Notes: generated from the letters alone by a model not told the origin. Positions 1 through 7,387 are shown, numbered from the stretch's first letter. The stretch: 12,316 nucleotides of DNA from Caldisericota bacterium (GCA_026390195.1 JAPLGK010000158.1:1-12316); one strand, 5' to 3'. Numbers and translations: made by a program.

Positions 1-1076
1 GGCTTACGTGCCTGCCCGCTTTTTGCGACCTGCACGCTCACTTCAGGGACCCCGGGCTGACGCACAAGGAAGACCTGGTAAGCGGAAGCCGTGCAGCCGT
101 GCGTGGTGGCTATGCAGCCGTCAACCTCATGGCCAACACGAAGCCTGTCATCAGCAGCAGCCTGCAGGTGCAGGACGTACTGGACCGTGCGGCCTCCATC
201 GGCCTCGTCGACGTGCACCAGTGCGCGTCCATCACGAAGAACATGGACGGCGTGACAGTCGACCACCTCGAATCGCTGGGAGACGCAGTACGCATCATCA
301 GCGATGACGGACACGACGTCATGGACGCCCACGTCATGCTGCAGGCGATGACGACCGCCGCAAGGCTGGGCCTGACGGTCATGTGTCACTGCGAAGACAT
401 GAACCTCTCGGGCACCGACTATCGTCTGGCCGAGGACCTGATGACACAGCGCAACATCGAGCTGGCGCGCGTGGCAGGTTGTCGTCTGCATATCGCGCAC
501 GTCAGCACCGAGGGCTCCATGCGCGCCGTCATCGCAGCCAAAGAACGGGGGCAGGCGGTCACATGTGAAGTCACGCCGCACCACCTGGCACTGACCAGCG
601 CAACCAGGTACCGCGTCAACCCCCCGTTGCGGACGCAGCAGGATGTGGACTTCCTCATTCGTGCCCTGGAACAAGGGTGGGTCGATGCCATCGCCACCGA
701 CCACGCACCCCACACAGCGGATGACAAAACCGCCGGCGCTCCAGGGATGGTGGGCCTGGAGACCGCTTTCGGCGTCTGCTACACGACGCTGGTCCACCCA
801 GGACACATCTCGCTCGCACGGCTTACTGAACTCATGAGCAGGAATCCGGCACGCATCCTGGGACTGAACAAAGGCTGCATCGCCCCCGGCTATGACGGCG
901 ACCTCGTACTCGTCGACCTCCACACGCCGTGGACCGTCGACGCCACGGCATTCGCCAGCAAGGGGCGCAACACCCCATTCGAGGGCCAGACGCTGGTCGG
1001 CCGCGTAGTCATGACCATCAAGGCAGGAAGGATCGTCTATGATGATACGATATCAAACCAGGAGGAACGCCAATGA
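1..1076 (+). CDS. pyrC: Dihydroorotase, class I (5' partial)
   Basis: PyrC closes N-carbamoyl-L-aspartate to dihydroorotate, the third step of de novo UMP synthesis in the cytoplasm. The reading frame is open from base 3, with no stop back to the window edge, so the true start lies upstream. About 357 residues are present against roughly 420-430 for the family, so some 60-70 N-terminal residues are missing. Numbering from the first in-window codon, the amidohydrolase metal motif DLHAHFRDPG sits at residues 9-18. Further metal or catalytic residues are visible as H129 (CHCED), H163/H166 (LHIAHVSTEG) and D233 (ATDHAPHT). The C-terminal stretch GYDGDLVLVDL is the usual closing beta-domain. The gene ends in an ATGA overlap with pyrF, whose Shine-Dalgarno AGGAGG (1060-1065) lies inside pyrC. 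An internal ATG at 129 or GTG at 99 would cut off the HxH motif, so neither can be the start. Confidence 0.95.
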   Translation, partial: LTCLPAFCDLHAHFRDPGLTHKEDLVSGSRAAVRGGYAAVNLMANTKPVISSSLQVQDVLDRAASIGLVDVHQCASITKNMDGVTVDHLESLGDAVRIISDDGHDVMDAHVMLQAMTTAARLGLTVMCHCEDMNLSGTDYRLAEDLMTQRNIELARVAGCRLHIAHVSTEGSMRAVIAAKERGQAVTCEVTPHHLALTSATRYRVNPPLRTQQDVDFLIRALEQGWVDAIATDHAPHTADDKTAGAPGMVGLETAFGVCYTTLVHPGHISLARLTELMSRNPARILGLNKGCIAPGYDGDLVLVDLHTPWTVDATAFASKGRNTPFEGQTLVGRVVMTIKAGRIVYDDTISNQEERQ

Positions 1077-1948
1077 TCGTCGACAAGCTGTTTGATGCCG
1101 TGGCGACGCGCGGCCCCGTCTGCGTGGGCCTGGATACCGCCATGGAGTACCTGCCGCAGGAGTTCCGCGCAGAGTTCGCGGGTCCCGGCGAGGCCCTGTT
1201 CCAGTTCAACCGGCGTATCGTGGACGCCACGGCACCAAGCTGCGCATGCTTCAAGTTGCAGATCGCCTACTACGAGACACTGGGGCTGGAGGGGCTGCAC
1301 GCCTACGCCAGGACACTGCAATACATCCGCAGCAAGGGCTGCATCGCTGTCGCGGACATCAAGCGCGGCGACATCGCCGCCACCGCCCAGATGTATGCCA
1401 AGGCACACTTCAAGGGCGAGTTCGAGGCCGACTACGTAACCCTCTCGCCCTACATGGGCATGGACAGTATCGAACCTTGGCTGCCCTGGGTCCAGGACCA
1501 TGAAAAGGGCCTCTTTGTCCTCATCCGCTCCAGCAATCCGGGGGCCGTCGACATCCAGTATCTCGAGCAGAAGTCCGGCGCCCGCGTCTACATCGAGGTC
1601 GGCCGGCGTGTCGCCGAGCTTGGGGCGCCTTACATCGGCACCTGTGGCTACAGCAGTGTCGGAGGCATTGTCGGCTGCACCCACGTGGAGGAGGCACAGG
1701 CGCTAAGGCAGCAGCTGAGCAGCGTCTTCTTTCTCGTCCCCGGCTACGGCGCCCAGGGTGGCACGGCTGCCGACGTCGCGCTGCACCTCACAAACGGCAA
1801 TGGCGGCATCGTCAACTCCAGTCGCGGCATCCTGCTGGCGTGGAAGAAACAGGAAGACGGCGCTGCGCACTTCGACGCCTGTGCGGGGGCCGAAGCGGAA
1901 CGCATGCGGGATGATATCCGCGCGGCCGTGGGTGCGTTGCGGGCATGA
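1073..1948 (+). CDS. pyrF: Orotidine 5'-phosphate decarboxylase, class 2
   Basis: PyrF decarboxylates OMP to UMP, the last step of the pathway. It has 291 residues, the longer class-2 size rather than the roughly 230 of E. coli-type enzymes. The substrate-binding strand CVGLDT is at 17-22, a second strand KLQIAYYE at 61-68, and the catalytic DxKxxD motif ADIKRGD at 94-100 (D95, K97, D100). TLSPYMGMDSIEPW follows at 123-136 and LIRSSNPGA near 150-158. The phosphate-binding VPGYGAQGG (222-230) and NSSRGIL (248-254) complete the barrel. The start ATG overlaps the pyrC stop as ATGA and has AGGAGG 7 bases upstream. The 3' end overlaps pyrK in the same way. Placing pyrF second, before the dehydrogenase genes, differs from the B. 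subtilis order, where it follows pyrD. Identification is secure. Confidence 0.96.
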   Translation: MIVDKLFDAVATRGPVCVGLDTAMEYLPQEFRAEFAGPGEALFQFNRRIVDATAPSCACFKLQIAYYETLGLEGLHAYARTLQYIRSKGCIAVADIKRGDIAATAQMYAKAHFKGEFEADYVTLSPYMGMDSIEPWLPWVQDHEKGLFVLIRSSNPGAVDIQYLEQKSGARVYIEVGRRVAELGAPYIGTCGYSSVGGIVGCTHVEEAQALRQQLSSVFFLVPGYGAQGGTAADVALHLTNGNGGIVNSSRGILLAWKKQEDGAAHFDACAGAEAERMRDDIRAAVGALRA

Positions 1949-2697
1949 CGAGCCCATCGCCTGCCTGCGTTGAAGGAGCGACGGTCCTTGCGCAGGAACG
2001 CCTGACCGAGGACGTTTACCGTCTGACTGTCGCAACGACAACTGGCGGCACTCCCGGTCAATTCTACATGGTGCGCTCCTGGGATCGTGAACCACTGCTC
2101 GCGCGTCCCATCAGCATCCACAAGATGAACGAGGACACCGTCAGCTTCCTCTACCAGGTGTGCGGCAGGGGAACCGAACTGCTGGCGCGTCTCGAGGAAG
2201 GAGGCGAGGTAACTCTGACTGGACCGCTCGGACACGGCTTCCGCATCGGGGAGTTGCGCGGCAGGATCGCCATCGTGACCGGTGGCATCGGCATTGCGCC
2301 CACGTTCTGCCTTGCATGCATGCTACCTGTCCGTGACGTGACCGTGATCGCCGGTTTCGAGAGCACCCCCTACGCGGTTGCCGAACTCCTGACTCTCGGC
2401 GTAGACGTACGGGTCGCCACGGAAGACGGGAGTGACGGCACCAGGGGATTCTGCACGGAGATCTTCGACCCGCCCGCATTTGACACGGTCGTAACATGCG
2501 GGCCCATGCCCATGATGGCGCGCGTGGCCCAACTGTGCGCTGGAGCCGGTGTCCCCTGCCAGGCTTCGCTTGAAGCGCGCATGGCGTGCGGCATCGGCGC
2601 CTGTCTGGTCTGTCCATGTCCGACGGTCCAGGGCAACCAGCGCGTCTGCGCCGACGGTCCGGTGTTTGACGCAGCGGAGGTGATCTGGCATGCTTGA
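1945..2697 (+). CDS. pyrK: Dihydroorotate dehydrogenase B, electron-transfer subunit
   Basis: PyrK carries FAD and a [2Fe-2S] cluster and passes electrons from PyrD's FMN to NAD+, as in Gram-positive anaerobes. The 250-residue protein shows the flavin-binding RPIS at 54-57 and the segment GTELLARLEEGGEVTLTGPLG (77-97). The nucleotide-binding loop VTGGIGIAPT is at 111-120. The cluster cysteines are in the C-terminal tail at C215, C220, C223 and C235, in the order CxxxxCxxC-x11-C. An extra cysteine at C225 lies inside the binding loop. The start forms an ATGA overlap with the pyrF stop, and I see no Shine-Dalgarno of its own, so translation is probably coupled to pyrF. The last 8 bases overlap pyrD, its obligate partner. 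The pair implies an NAD-dependent enzyme suited to anaerobic growth rather than a quinone-linked one. Confidence 0.94.
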   Translation: MTSPSPACVEGATVLAQERLTEDVYRLTVATTTGGTPGQFYMVRSWDREPLLARPISIHKMNEDTVSFLYQVCGRGTELLARLEEGGEVTLTGPLGHGFRIGELRGRIAIVTGGIGIAPTFCLACMLPVRDVTVIAGFESTPYAVAELLTLGVDVRVATEDGSDGTRGFCTEIFDPPAFDTVVTCGPMPMMARVAQLCAGAGVPCQASLEARMACGIGACLVCPCPTVQGNQRVCADGPVFDAAEVIWHA

Positions 2698-3628
2698 AAC
2701 CACGCTGTGTGGCGTCACGCTCAAGAACCCCGTCATCGCGGCGTCCGGCACGTTTGGCTTTGGTGCCGAGTACGATGACTTTTTCGACGTGGGCAAGCTG
2801 GGTGGTATCTGCACCAAGGGCCTCACCCTGCACCCGCGCGAGGGCAACCCTGGTCTGCGCGTCTGGGAGACGCCCGCCGGCATGATGAACTCGGTGGGGC
2901 TCCAGAATCCGGGCATCCCCGTCTTTCTCGAGCGCGAACTGCCGCGCATGCGCACGCTGGACACGGCCATCATTGCCAACGTCGGCGGCGGCGACCTGGA
3001 GGAATACGTCGAAGGCATCCGGCTGGTCTCGGGTGCCGAAGGTGTCGACATCGTGGAACTCAACATCAGCTGCCCCAACGTGCACGAGGGCGGCATGGCC
3101 TTCGGTATCGACAGCGACGTAGCAGCGGGCGTCGTCGCGGCGGTTCGCCGCGTGTGCACCAAGCCGCTCATGGTCAAACTGTCTCCCAACGCCGAGGACA
3201 TCGCGGCGATGGCGATCGCTTGCGAACAAGAGGGAGCTGATGCCGTTTCGCTGGTCAACACATTCAAGGCCCTGGCAGTCGATATCCACACCCGCAAGGC
3301 CGTCTTCGACAACGTGACCGCTGGCCTGTCCGGTCCATGCATCAAGCCCATCGCCCTGCGCATGGTCTGGGAAGTGGCCCGCGCCGTCCACATCCCCGTC
3401 GTCGGCATCGGTGGCATCGCCACCTGGCAGGACGCCCTCGAGTTCATCATGGCGGGCGCGACCGCGGTGCAGGTCGGCACCGCAACCTTCATCAAGCCAA
3501 CCACCATGTTGGACATCATCGACGGCCTGGAACGCTACTGCGCAAACGAGCACCTGACCAGTCTCTCAACCGTCTGTAACATTCTCGGGACGGTTCCAAA
3601 CTGTAACATTCTCAGGAGGATACCATGA
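2690..3628 (+). CDS. pyrD: Dihydroorotate dehydrogenase B, catalytic subunit (repeat-derived C-terminus)
   Basis: PyrD oxidises dihydroorotate to orotate with FMN and works with PyrK. The 312 residues include NPVIAASGTFGFG (13-25), GGICTKGLTLHPREGNPG (38-55), MNSVGLQNPG (66-75) and NISCPN (125-130), where C128 is the class-1 catalytic base. VKLSPN (162-167) and the FMN phosphate loops VVGIGGI (237-243) and AVQVGTATF (259-267) are also intact. GGAGG at 2676-2680 gives good spacing to the ATG at 2690. The normal protein ends soon after the helix IDGLERYCANEHLTSL. Here residues 296-309 are encoded by an interspersed repeat (3574-3613) and read CNILGTVPNCNIL, which does not resemble the family's tail. 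The gene nevertheless stops in a clean ATGA overlap with pyrE. The catalytic core is complete, so I expect a working enzyme with an acquired tail. Confidence 0.95.
   Translation: MLETTLCGVTLKNPVIAASGTFGFGAEYDDFFDVGKLGGICTKGLTLHPREGNPGLRVWETPAGMMNSVGLQNPGIPVFLERELPRMRTLDTAIIANVGGGDLEEYVEGIRLVSGAEGVDIVELNISCPNVHEGGMAFGIDSDVAAGVVAAVRRVCTKPLMVKLSPNAEDIAAMAIACEQEGADAVSLVNTFKALAVDIHTRKAVFDNVTAGLSGPCIKPIALRMVWEVARAVHIPVVGIGGIATWQDALEFIMAGATAVQVGTATFIKPTTMLDIIDGLERYCANEHLTSLSTVCNILGTVPNCNILRRIP
3574..3613 (+). repeat. REP-like repeat, copy A (end of pyrD)
   Basis: A 13-bp direct repeat CTGTAACATTCTC occurs at 3574-3586 and again at 3601-3613, flanking the core GGGACGGTTCCAAA. The 15-bp core CGGGACGGTTCCAAA (3586-3600) recurs exactly on the other strand at 4255-4269. 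With the adjoining TGTAACA the match extends to 22 of 23 positions. It lies wholly inside the pyrD reading frame and ends one base before the AGGAGG (3614-3619) that serves pyrE. It looks like a short interspersed palindromic-type element rather than native pyrD sequence. Confidence 0.8.
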
Positions 3629-4197
3629 CAACTGACGAACTGGTTCTGAACGAACTCAAGGAAACCGGAGCCCTGCTCCAAGGGCATTTCCTGCTCTCGT
3701 CCGGCAGGCACAGCGACCGCTACGTCCAGTGCGCGAGGCTCCTGCAGTACCCCGACCGCGCGGCCCGCGTTCTGGCAGTCGCGGCCGAACAGTTCCGCCC
3801 CGTACCCTTCGACCTCATCGTGGGGCCCGCCATGGGCGGCATCATCGTTGCGTATGAGCTGGCACGCCAGTTGGGTAAACCCGGCATCTTCGTGGAACGT
3901 GAGAATGGTATTATGTCCCTGCGCCGTGGGTTCGTCATCGCCGAAGGCACGCGCTGCATCATCAGCGAAGACGTCCTCACAACCGGCAAGTCTTCGGAGG
4001 AGACCACGAAGGTCATCCGTGACTGCGGCGGCGAGGTCGTCGGCATCGCGTGCATCGTCAACCGTAGCGCCGAGTTCATCCAGTCCCCCGTCTGGAGTGC
4101 CGTTCGCCTTACCATCGAGAGCTGGCCCGCAGGCGACTGCCCACTCTGCAAGCAGGGCATCCCCTGGGTGAAGCCAGGAAGCAGGGGGAATGCCTGA
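3625..4197 (+). CDS. pyrE: Orotate phosphoribosyltransferase
   Basis: PyrE transfers phosphoribose from PRPP to orotate, giving OMP, the substrate of PyrF. The 190-residue protein has LLSSGRHSDRYVQCARL (23-39) near the N-terminus, the core GPAMGGIIVAYELAR (67-81), and ERENGIMSLRRGF (91-103). The PRPP-binding motif is CIISEDVLTTGKSS (111-124), a variant of the usual EDVVTTGGS. The C-terminus CPLCKQGIPWVKPGSR (172-187) is typical of the long thermophile/archaeal-like subfamily, and its CxxC hints at a structural metal. The start ATG forms ATGA with the pyrD stop and has AGGAGG at 3614-3619 with 5-base spacing. The gene is bracketed by two oppositely oriented copies of one short repeat. It is the last gene of the pyrimidine operon. 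Confidence 0.95.
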   Translation: MTTDELVLNELKETGALLQGHFLLSSGRHSDRYVQCARLLQYPDRAARVLAVAAEQFRPVPFDLIVGPAMGGIIVAYELARQLGKPGIFVERENGIMSLRRGFVIAEGTRCIISEDVLTTGKSSEETTKVIRDCGGEVVGIACIVNRSAEFIQSPVWSAVRLTIESWPAGDCPLCKQGIPWVKPGSRGNA

Positions 4198-4242
4198 CTT
4201 GTTGTAGAGCCTAGGCGTGCCCCTCCTGAACGCATTTCTTTG

Positions 4243-4283
4243 AGATTGTTACACTTTGGAACCGTCCCGAAGTGTAACAATCT
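4243..4283 (-). repeat. REP-like repeat, copy B: perfect 14-bp hairpin
   Basis: The arms AGATTGTTACACTT (4243-4256) and AAGTGTAACAATCT (4270-4283) are perfectly complementary around a 13-base loop TGGAACCGTCCCG. On the - strand it carries the same CGGGACGGTTCCAAA core as the copy at the end of pyrD, so pyrE lies between inverted copies. No T-run follows, so it is not a canonical intrinsic terminator, though it may still protect the 3' end of the pyr mRNA or slow polymerase. The -35 box of the next operon starts 5 bases after the stem. Confidence 0.8.
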
Positions 4284-4287
4284 GCGC

Positions 4288-4315
4288 TTGACAGAAACGT
4301 CCGCTCCGCTACGCT
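4288..4315 (+). promoter_or_regulatory. Putative promoter of asd-lysC
   Basis: A perfect -35 TTGACA (4288-4293) is followed after 16 bases by TACGCT (4310-4315), a 4-of-6 match to the -10 consensus. It would leave a leader of about 50 bases before the asd start. It is the only clear sigma-70-type signal in the 175-base gap between pyrE and asd. The -10 is weak, so the assignment rests mainly on the -35 box and the position. Confidence 0.5.
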
Positions 4316-4372
4316 ACCTTTCAACTACTCGGTCGCGCAAGCCCTGGGGGATCCGTACAAGAGAGGATGACA

Positions 4373-5449
4373 ATGGAACGAACGAAAGCAGTCGTGTGTG
4401 GAGCAACAGGAATGGTCGGTCAGGTCCACGTCGCGATGCTGTCGGACCACCCCTGGTTCGAGCTGGTCGGCGTCGCCGCCAGTGAACGGTCGGCTGGCAA
4501 GCAGTACGGAGACGTCGCACGCTGGTACATCCAGGGAGACATCCCGGCCCGCGCACGCAGTATGACCGTCCTCCCTTGTACCGCCGAGGCCATCGCCGCA
4601 ACCGGCGCGACACTCGTCTTCTCTGCACTGCCCAGCGACGTGGCCGGTCCCGTCGAGCGGTCGCTTGCGGACGCAGGCATGGCGGTCGTCACGGATTCAG
4701 CATCACACCGCATGGACGCAGACGTTCCGCTGATCGTCCCCGAGGTCAACGCCGACCATCTGGAGGCATTGTCCCTCCAGCGCAAGGGGAGCAAGCAGGG
4801 ATTCATCGTCACCGGCCCCAACTGCAGTAGTGCGGGGCTGGTCCTGTCGCTCAAGCCTCTCCAGCTGGCGTTCGGTATTCGACGGGTCGTTGTCGTGACG
4901 ATGCAGGCCCTGTCGGGCGCCGGATATGCCGGGGTGCCTTCGATGGCCATCGTCGACAACCTCATCCCCTACATCAACGGCGAAGAGGAGAAGATGGAGC
5001 GTGAGACCCGGAAGATGCTCGGCTCCTGGCTCGAAGGGGCCTTCCAGCCGGCTGACATCCCCGTCAGCGCCTCATGCAACCGGGTCGCGGTGCTGGAGGG
5101 GCACACCGAGTCCGTCTTGGTGGAACTCGACCGTCCGGCATCCCCCGAAGAGGTCGAGAGCGTGATGCGCAGCTTTCAGGGAGAACCCCAGCGCCTGCAC
5201 CTCCCCACGGCTCCTGACCACCCCATCATCGTGCGCTCCGAGTCTGACCGTCCTCAGCCGCGCCTCGACCGCTTGGCAGGCGAACCGGCACGAGCTCGCG
5301 GCATGGCCGCAGTCGTCGGACGCGTCCGCAGTGATCCCGCATTCGCAACGGGGATCAAGTACTCCGTCCTGTCCCACAACACTATCCGTGGCGCAGCAGG
5401 CAATGCCGTCCTGACCGCCGAACTGCTGGCGGCGAAGGGGTTCCTGTGA
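4373..5449 (+). CDS. asd: Aspartate-semialdehyde dehydrogenase (archaeal-like type)
   Basis: Asd reduces aspartyl-4-phosphate to aspartate semialdehyde with NADPH, the branch point to lysine/diaminopimelate, threonine and methionine. The 358-residue protein opens with the Rossmann loop GATGMVGQ (10-17). The catalytic cysteine is C151 in TGPNCSS and the catalytic histidine H244 in LEGHTES. SASHRM (109-114), VPEVNADHLE (122-131), ALSGAGYAGVPSM (179-191) and SVLSHNTIRGAAGNAVL (331-347) match the branch shared by archaea and some bacteria, which is longer at the C-terminus than the E. coli type. An ATG at 4367 touches the purine run GAGAGG (4361-4366) with no spacing, whereas the ATG at 4373 has 6 bases, so I chose 4373. 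The 3' end overlaps lysC as GTGA, so the two sequential enzymes are coupled. Confidence 0.94.
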   Translation: MERTKAVVCGATGMVGQVHVAMLSDHPWFELVGVAASERSAGKQYGDVARWYIQGDIPARARSMTVLPCTAEAIAATGATLVFSALPSDVAGPVERSLADAGMAVVTDSASHRMDADVPLIVPEVNADHLEALSLQRKGSKQGFIVTGPNCSSAGLVLSLKPLQLAFGIRRVVVVTMQALSGAGYAGVPSMAIVDNLIPYINGEEEKMERETRKMLGSWLEGAFQPADIPVSASCNRVAVLEGHTESVLVELDRPASPEEVESVMRSFQGEPQRLHLPTAPDHPIIVRSESDRPQPRLDRLAGEPARARGMAAVVGRVRSDPAFATGIKYSVLSHNTIRGAAGNAVLTAELLAAKGFL

Positions 5450-6858
5450 ACACTGTCGTGATGAAGTTCGGCGGCGTCCTGGTGCAAGACGCCCTAGCCA
5501 TCATGCACTCGGCTCAGTTGGTCGTGCACGCGGCACACAAGAATACCCGTGCAGTGGTCGTGGTTTCCGCCATGGCCGGCGTCACCGACGGACTCCTGGA
5601 CTTGGCCGACCGGGCACGCCAGGGGCATGGCGACGAGGTCGCTCAAGCAGTGGACCTCCTCGAGCAACGGCACGAGGACGCGGTCCAGACGGTCTTCAGC
5701 TCGTCCCCTGCCATGGCCGTCCAGCCGGTCGTGGACGAAGAACATGCATTGTTCGTGTCGCTCAGGCAGGCACTGGCGGGTGTCGCCATGCTGCACGAAC
5801 TCACGCCTCGTTCGCGCGATCTCATCGTCTCGTTTGGCGAACGCTGCTCGGCCCCCATCATGTCCGCGGCCCTCCGTGCAGCGGGCTTGACCTCCAGATC
5901 GCTGACCGGCGGCGAGGCGGGGATCGTGACCGACGACACCTTCGGTGGCGCCGCACCCCTGCTGGACGTCGCCCGGAGAACCGTTCCACGTGCCCTGACT
6001 CCTTTGCTGGACCGTGGACTCACCCCGGTCGTCACCGGGTTTGTCGGAGCCAACGAGGAAGGCGTCATCACGACGCTCGGCAGAGGCGGTTCGGACTACA
6101 CTGCCACCATCCTGGGCGCATGCCTGCCGGCCGACGAGGTGTGGATCTGGAAAGAAGTCGACGGCGTCATGACCGCTGACCCAAAGCTTGTGCCGGACGC
6201 CATCCGTGTGCCGGCCCTCTCGTATCGCGAGGTCATGGAACTGGCCTGGTTTGGTGCCAAGGTCATCCATCCAATGACGGTCGCGCCCGTCCAGGAAGCC
6301 GGCATCCCCATCCGCATCCGAAGCGCCTTCCTGCCGGCGTCTCCCGGTACCATCGTGTGCGCGGACGCGCCCGAAGCCGGTCCCGTCAAGGCGGTGACCT
6401 CGATCCGAAAGCTCACGGCGCTAACGATCGGTGGCGCAGCAATGGTCGGCACGTCGGACGTCGTCAGCAGAGTCTTCAGCCTCCTTGCAGCTGCTCAGCT
6501 CCCCGTCTTGATGATCTCGCAGAGCTCATCGATGGCCAATGTCTCGCTGGTCATGACCCAGACTGACGCCGAGCGCGCGACGCGGCTCCTGCGCAAGGAA
6601 TTTGCCGGCAGCACGGTCATCCGGGACATCACCGCCATGCCGCATGTCGCCGTCGTCGCCATCGTAGGGGACGGCATGCGCGGCACACCCGGCGTCGCCG
6701 CCCGTCTATTCACCTGCCTGGCGTCCGAGAGCATCAACCTGCTCATGATCGCCCAAGGCTCCAGCGAAGTCAACATCTCGGTCCTCATCACCGAGAAAGA
6801 GGCTCAGCGGGCCGTGCGCGCTGTTCACGCCGCGTTCGGCCTGGCGGGCGCGACGTAG
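5446..6858 (+). CDS. lysC: Aspartate kinase with two ACT domains
   Basis: The enzyme phosphorylates the beta-carboxyl of aspartate, making the substrate of Asd. It has 470 residues. The amino-acid kinase domain (1 to about 300) contains VVVVSAMAGVTDGL (37-50), VSFGERCSAPIMSAAL (128-143), LGRGGSDYTA (211-220), WKEVDGVMTADPKLVP (235-250) and GAKVIHPMTV (270-279). Two ACT domains follow, at about 323-385 (LTALTIGG...) and 400-465 (VAVVAIVGDGM...NLLMIAQGSSEVNISVLI), so feedback inhibition by lysine or threonine is expected. Which effector acts cannot be read off. Unusually, the family's signature KFGGTSV reads KFGGVLV (7-13): the lysine and glycines are kept, while Thr and Ser have become Val and Leu. 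The start is a GTG within GTGA overlapping the asd stop. With all other motifs intact I expect an active kinase. Confidence 0.93.
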   Translation: MNTVVMKFGGVLVQDALAIMHSAQLVVHAAHKNTRAVVVVSAMAGVTDGLLDLADRARQGHGDEVAQAVDLLEQRHEDAVQTVFSSSPAMAVQPVVDEEHALFVSLRQALAGVAMLHELTPRSRDLIVSFGERCSAPIMSAALRAAGLTSRSLTGGEAGIVTDDTFGGAAPLLDVARRTVPRALTPLLDRGLTPVVTGFVGANEEGVITTLGRGGSDYTATILGACLPADEVWIWKEVDGVMTADPKLVPDAIRVPALSYREVMELAWFGAKVIHPMTVAPVQEAGIPIRIRSAFLPASPGTIVCADAPEAGPVKAVTSIRKLTALTIGGAAMVGTSDVVSRVFSLLAAAQLPVLMISQSSSMANVSLVMTQTDAERATRLLRKEFAGSTVIRDITAMPHVAVVAIVGDGMRGTPGVAARLFTCLASESINLLMIAQGSSEVNISVLITEKEAQRAVRAVHAAFGLAGAT

Positions 6859-6931
6859 CCAAACGGCGGCATACACGCCCCTGTGACCCATTGGTACTTC
6901 ACACAAAGGCAGATAAGGTGACGGACAACGG

Positions 6932-6940
6932 TGATACAAT
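6932..6940 (+). promoter_or_regulatory. Extended -10 promoter for the superoxide reductase gene
   Basis: TGATACAAT combines the TGn extension with a 5-of-6 -10 box TACAAT, 58 bases before the start codon. No recognisable -35 lies 16-18 bases upstream, which fits an extended -10 promoter. It sits in the 139-base gap after lysC, where I see no terminator hairpin. Confidence 0.5.
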
Positions 6941-6997
6941 GCGAAGAGATGGCCTTGAGCCATCCGGCAATTTGTGGCGAGACAAGGAGGTAACGGA

Positions 6998-7387
6998 ATG
7001 GCACAGAAGTATGAGCTCTACAAGTGCGAAATCTGCGGCAACGTCGTTGAAGTGACCAGCGAGGGAGGGGGCACGCTTGTTTGCTGCGGGCAGCCAATGA
7101 CAAAGATGGTCGAAAAATCCACTGATGCAGGAAACGAGAAGCACCTGCCGGTTGTTGAAAGAGCAGAGCATGGGGCGACGATCAGAGTTGGCTCTGTTCC
7201 ACACCCGATGGAAGAGAAACACTACATCGAGTGGATCGAAGTATTCATGAAAGACGGCAAGGTCGTGAGAATACCGCTGCATCCGGGAGACAAGCCCGAA
7301 ATGCATTTCGGCCACAGCGTTGACGACTTGACTGAGGTAAGGGCCTACTGCAACGTCCATGGGCTCTGGTCCAAGAAGCTGGTGTAG
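6998..7387 (+). CDS. dfx: Desulfoferrodoxin (superoxide reductase)
   Basis: This cytoplasmic enzyme reduces superoxide to hydrogen peroxide without releasing oxygen, the usual defence of anaerobes. The 129-residue protein has an N-terminal desulforedoxin-like Fe(Cys)4 site, C10, C13, C29 and C30 (CxxC ... CC). It then has the catalytic Fe(His)4Cys centre: H49, H69, H75, C118 and H121. The conserved E47-K48 before the first histidine, which help in superoxide attraction and protonation, are present. It is therefore a complete two-iron (class I) enzyme. AAGGAGG at 6984-6990 sits 7 bases before the ATG at 6998. An in-frame GTG at 6974 lies upstream of this Shine-Dalgarno and is rejected. It stands alone, with no rubredoxin or rubrerythrin gene beside it in this window, so its electron donor must be encoded elsewhere. 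Confidence 0.95.
   Translation: MAQKYELYKCEICGNVVEVTSEGGGTLVCCGQPMTKMVEKSTDAGNEKHLPVVERAEHGATIRVGSVPHPMEEKHYIEWIEVFMKDGKVVRIPLHPGDKPEMHFGHSVDDLTEVRAYCNVHGLWSKKLV

Noticed and set aside
2141..3553. Long antisense open frames over pyrK/pyrD (470 and 398 residues, - strand)
   Set aside because: They mirror confidently identified genes in high-GC DNA, where the opposite strand is often open; they have low-complexity, Arg/Gly/Asp-rich composition and no recognisable domain.
3540..3628. Frameshift or pseudogene at the 3' end of pyrD
   Set aside because: The frame is intact through all catalytic motifs and ends in the expected ATGA overlap; the odd tail is explained by the repeat.
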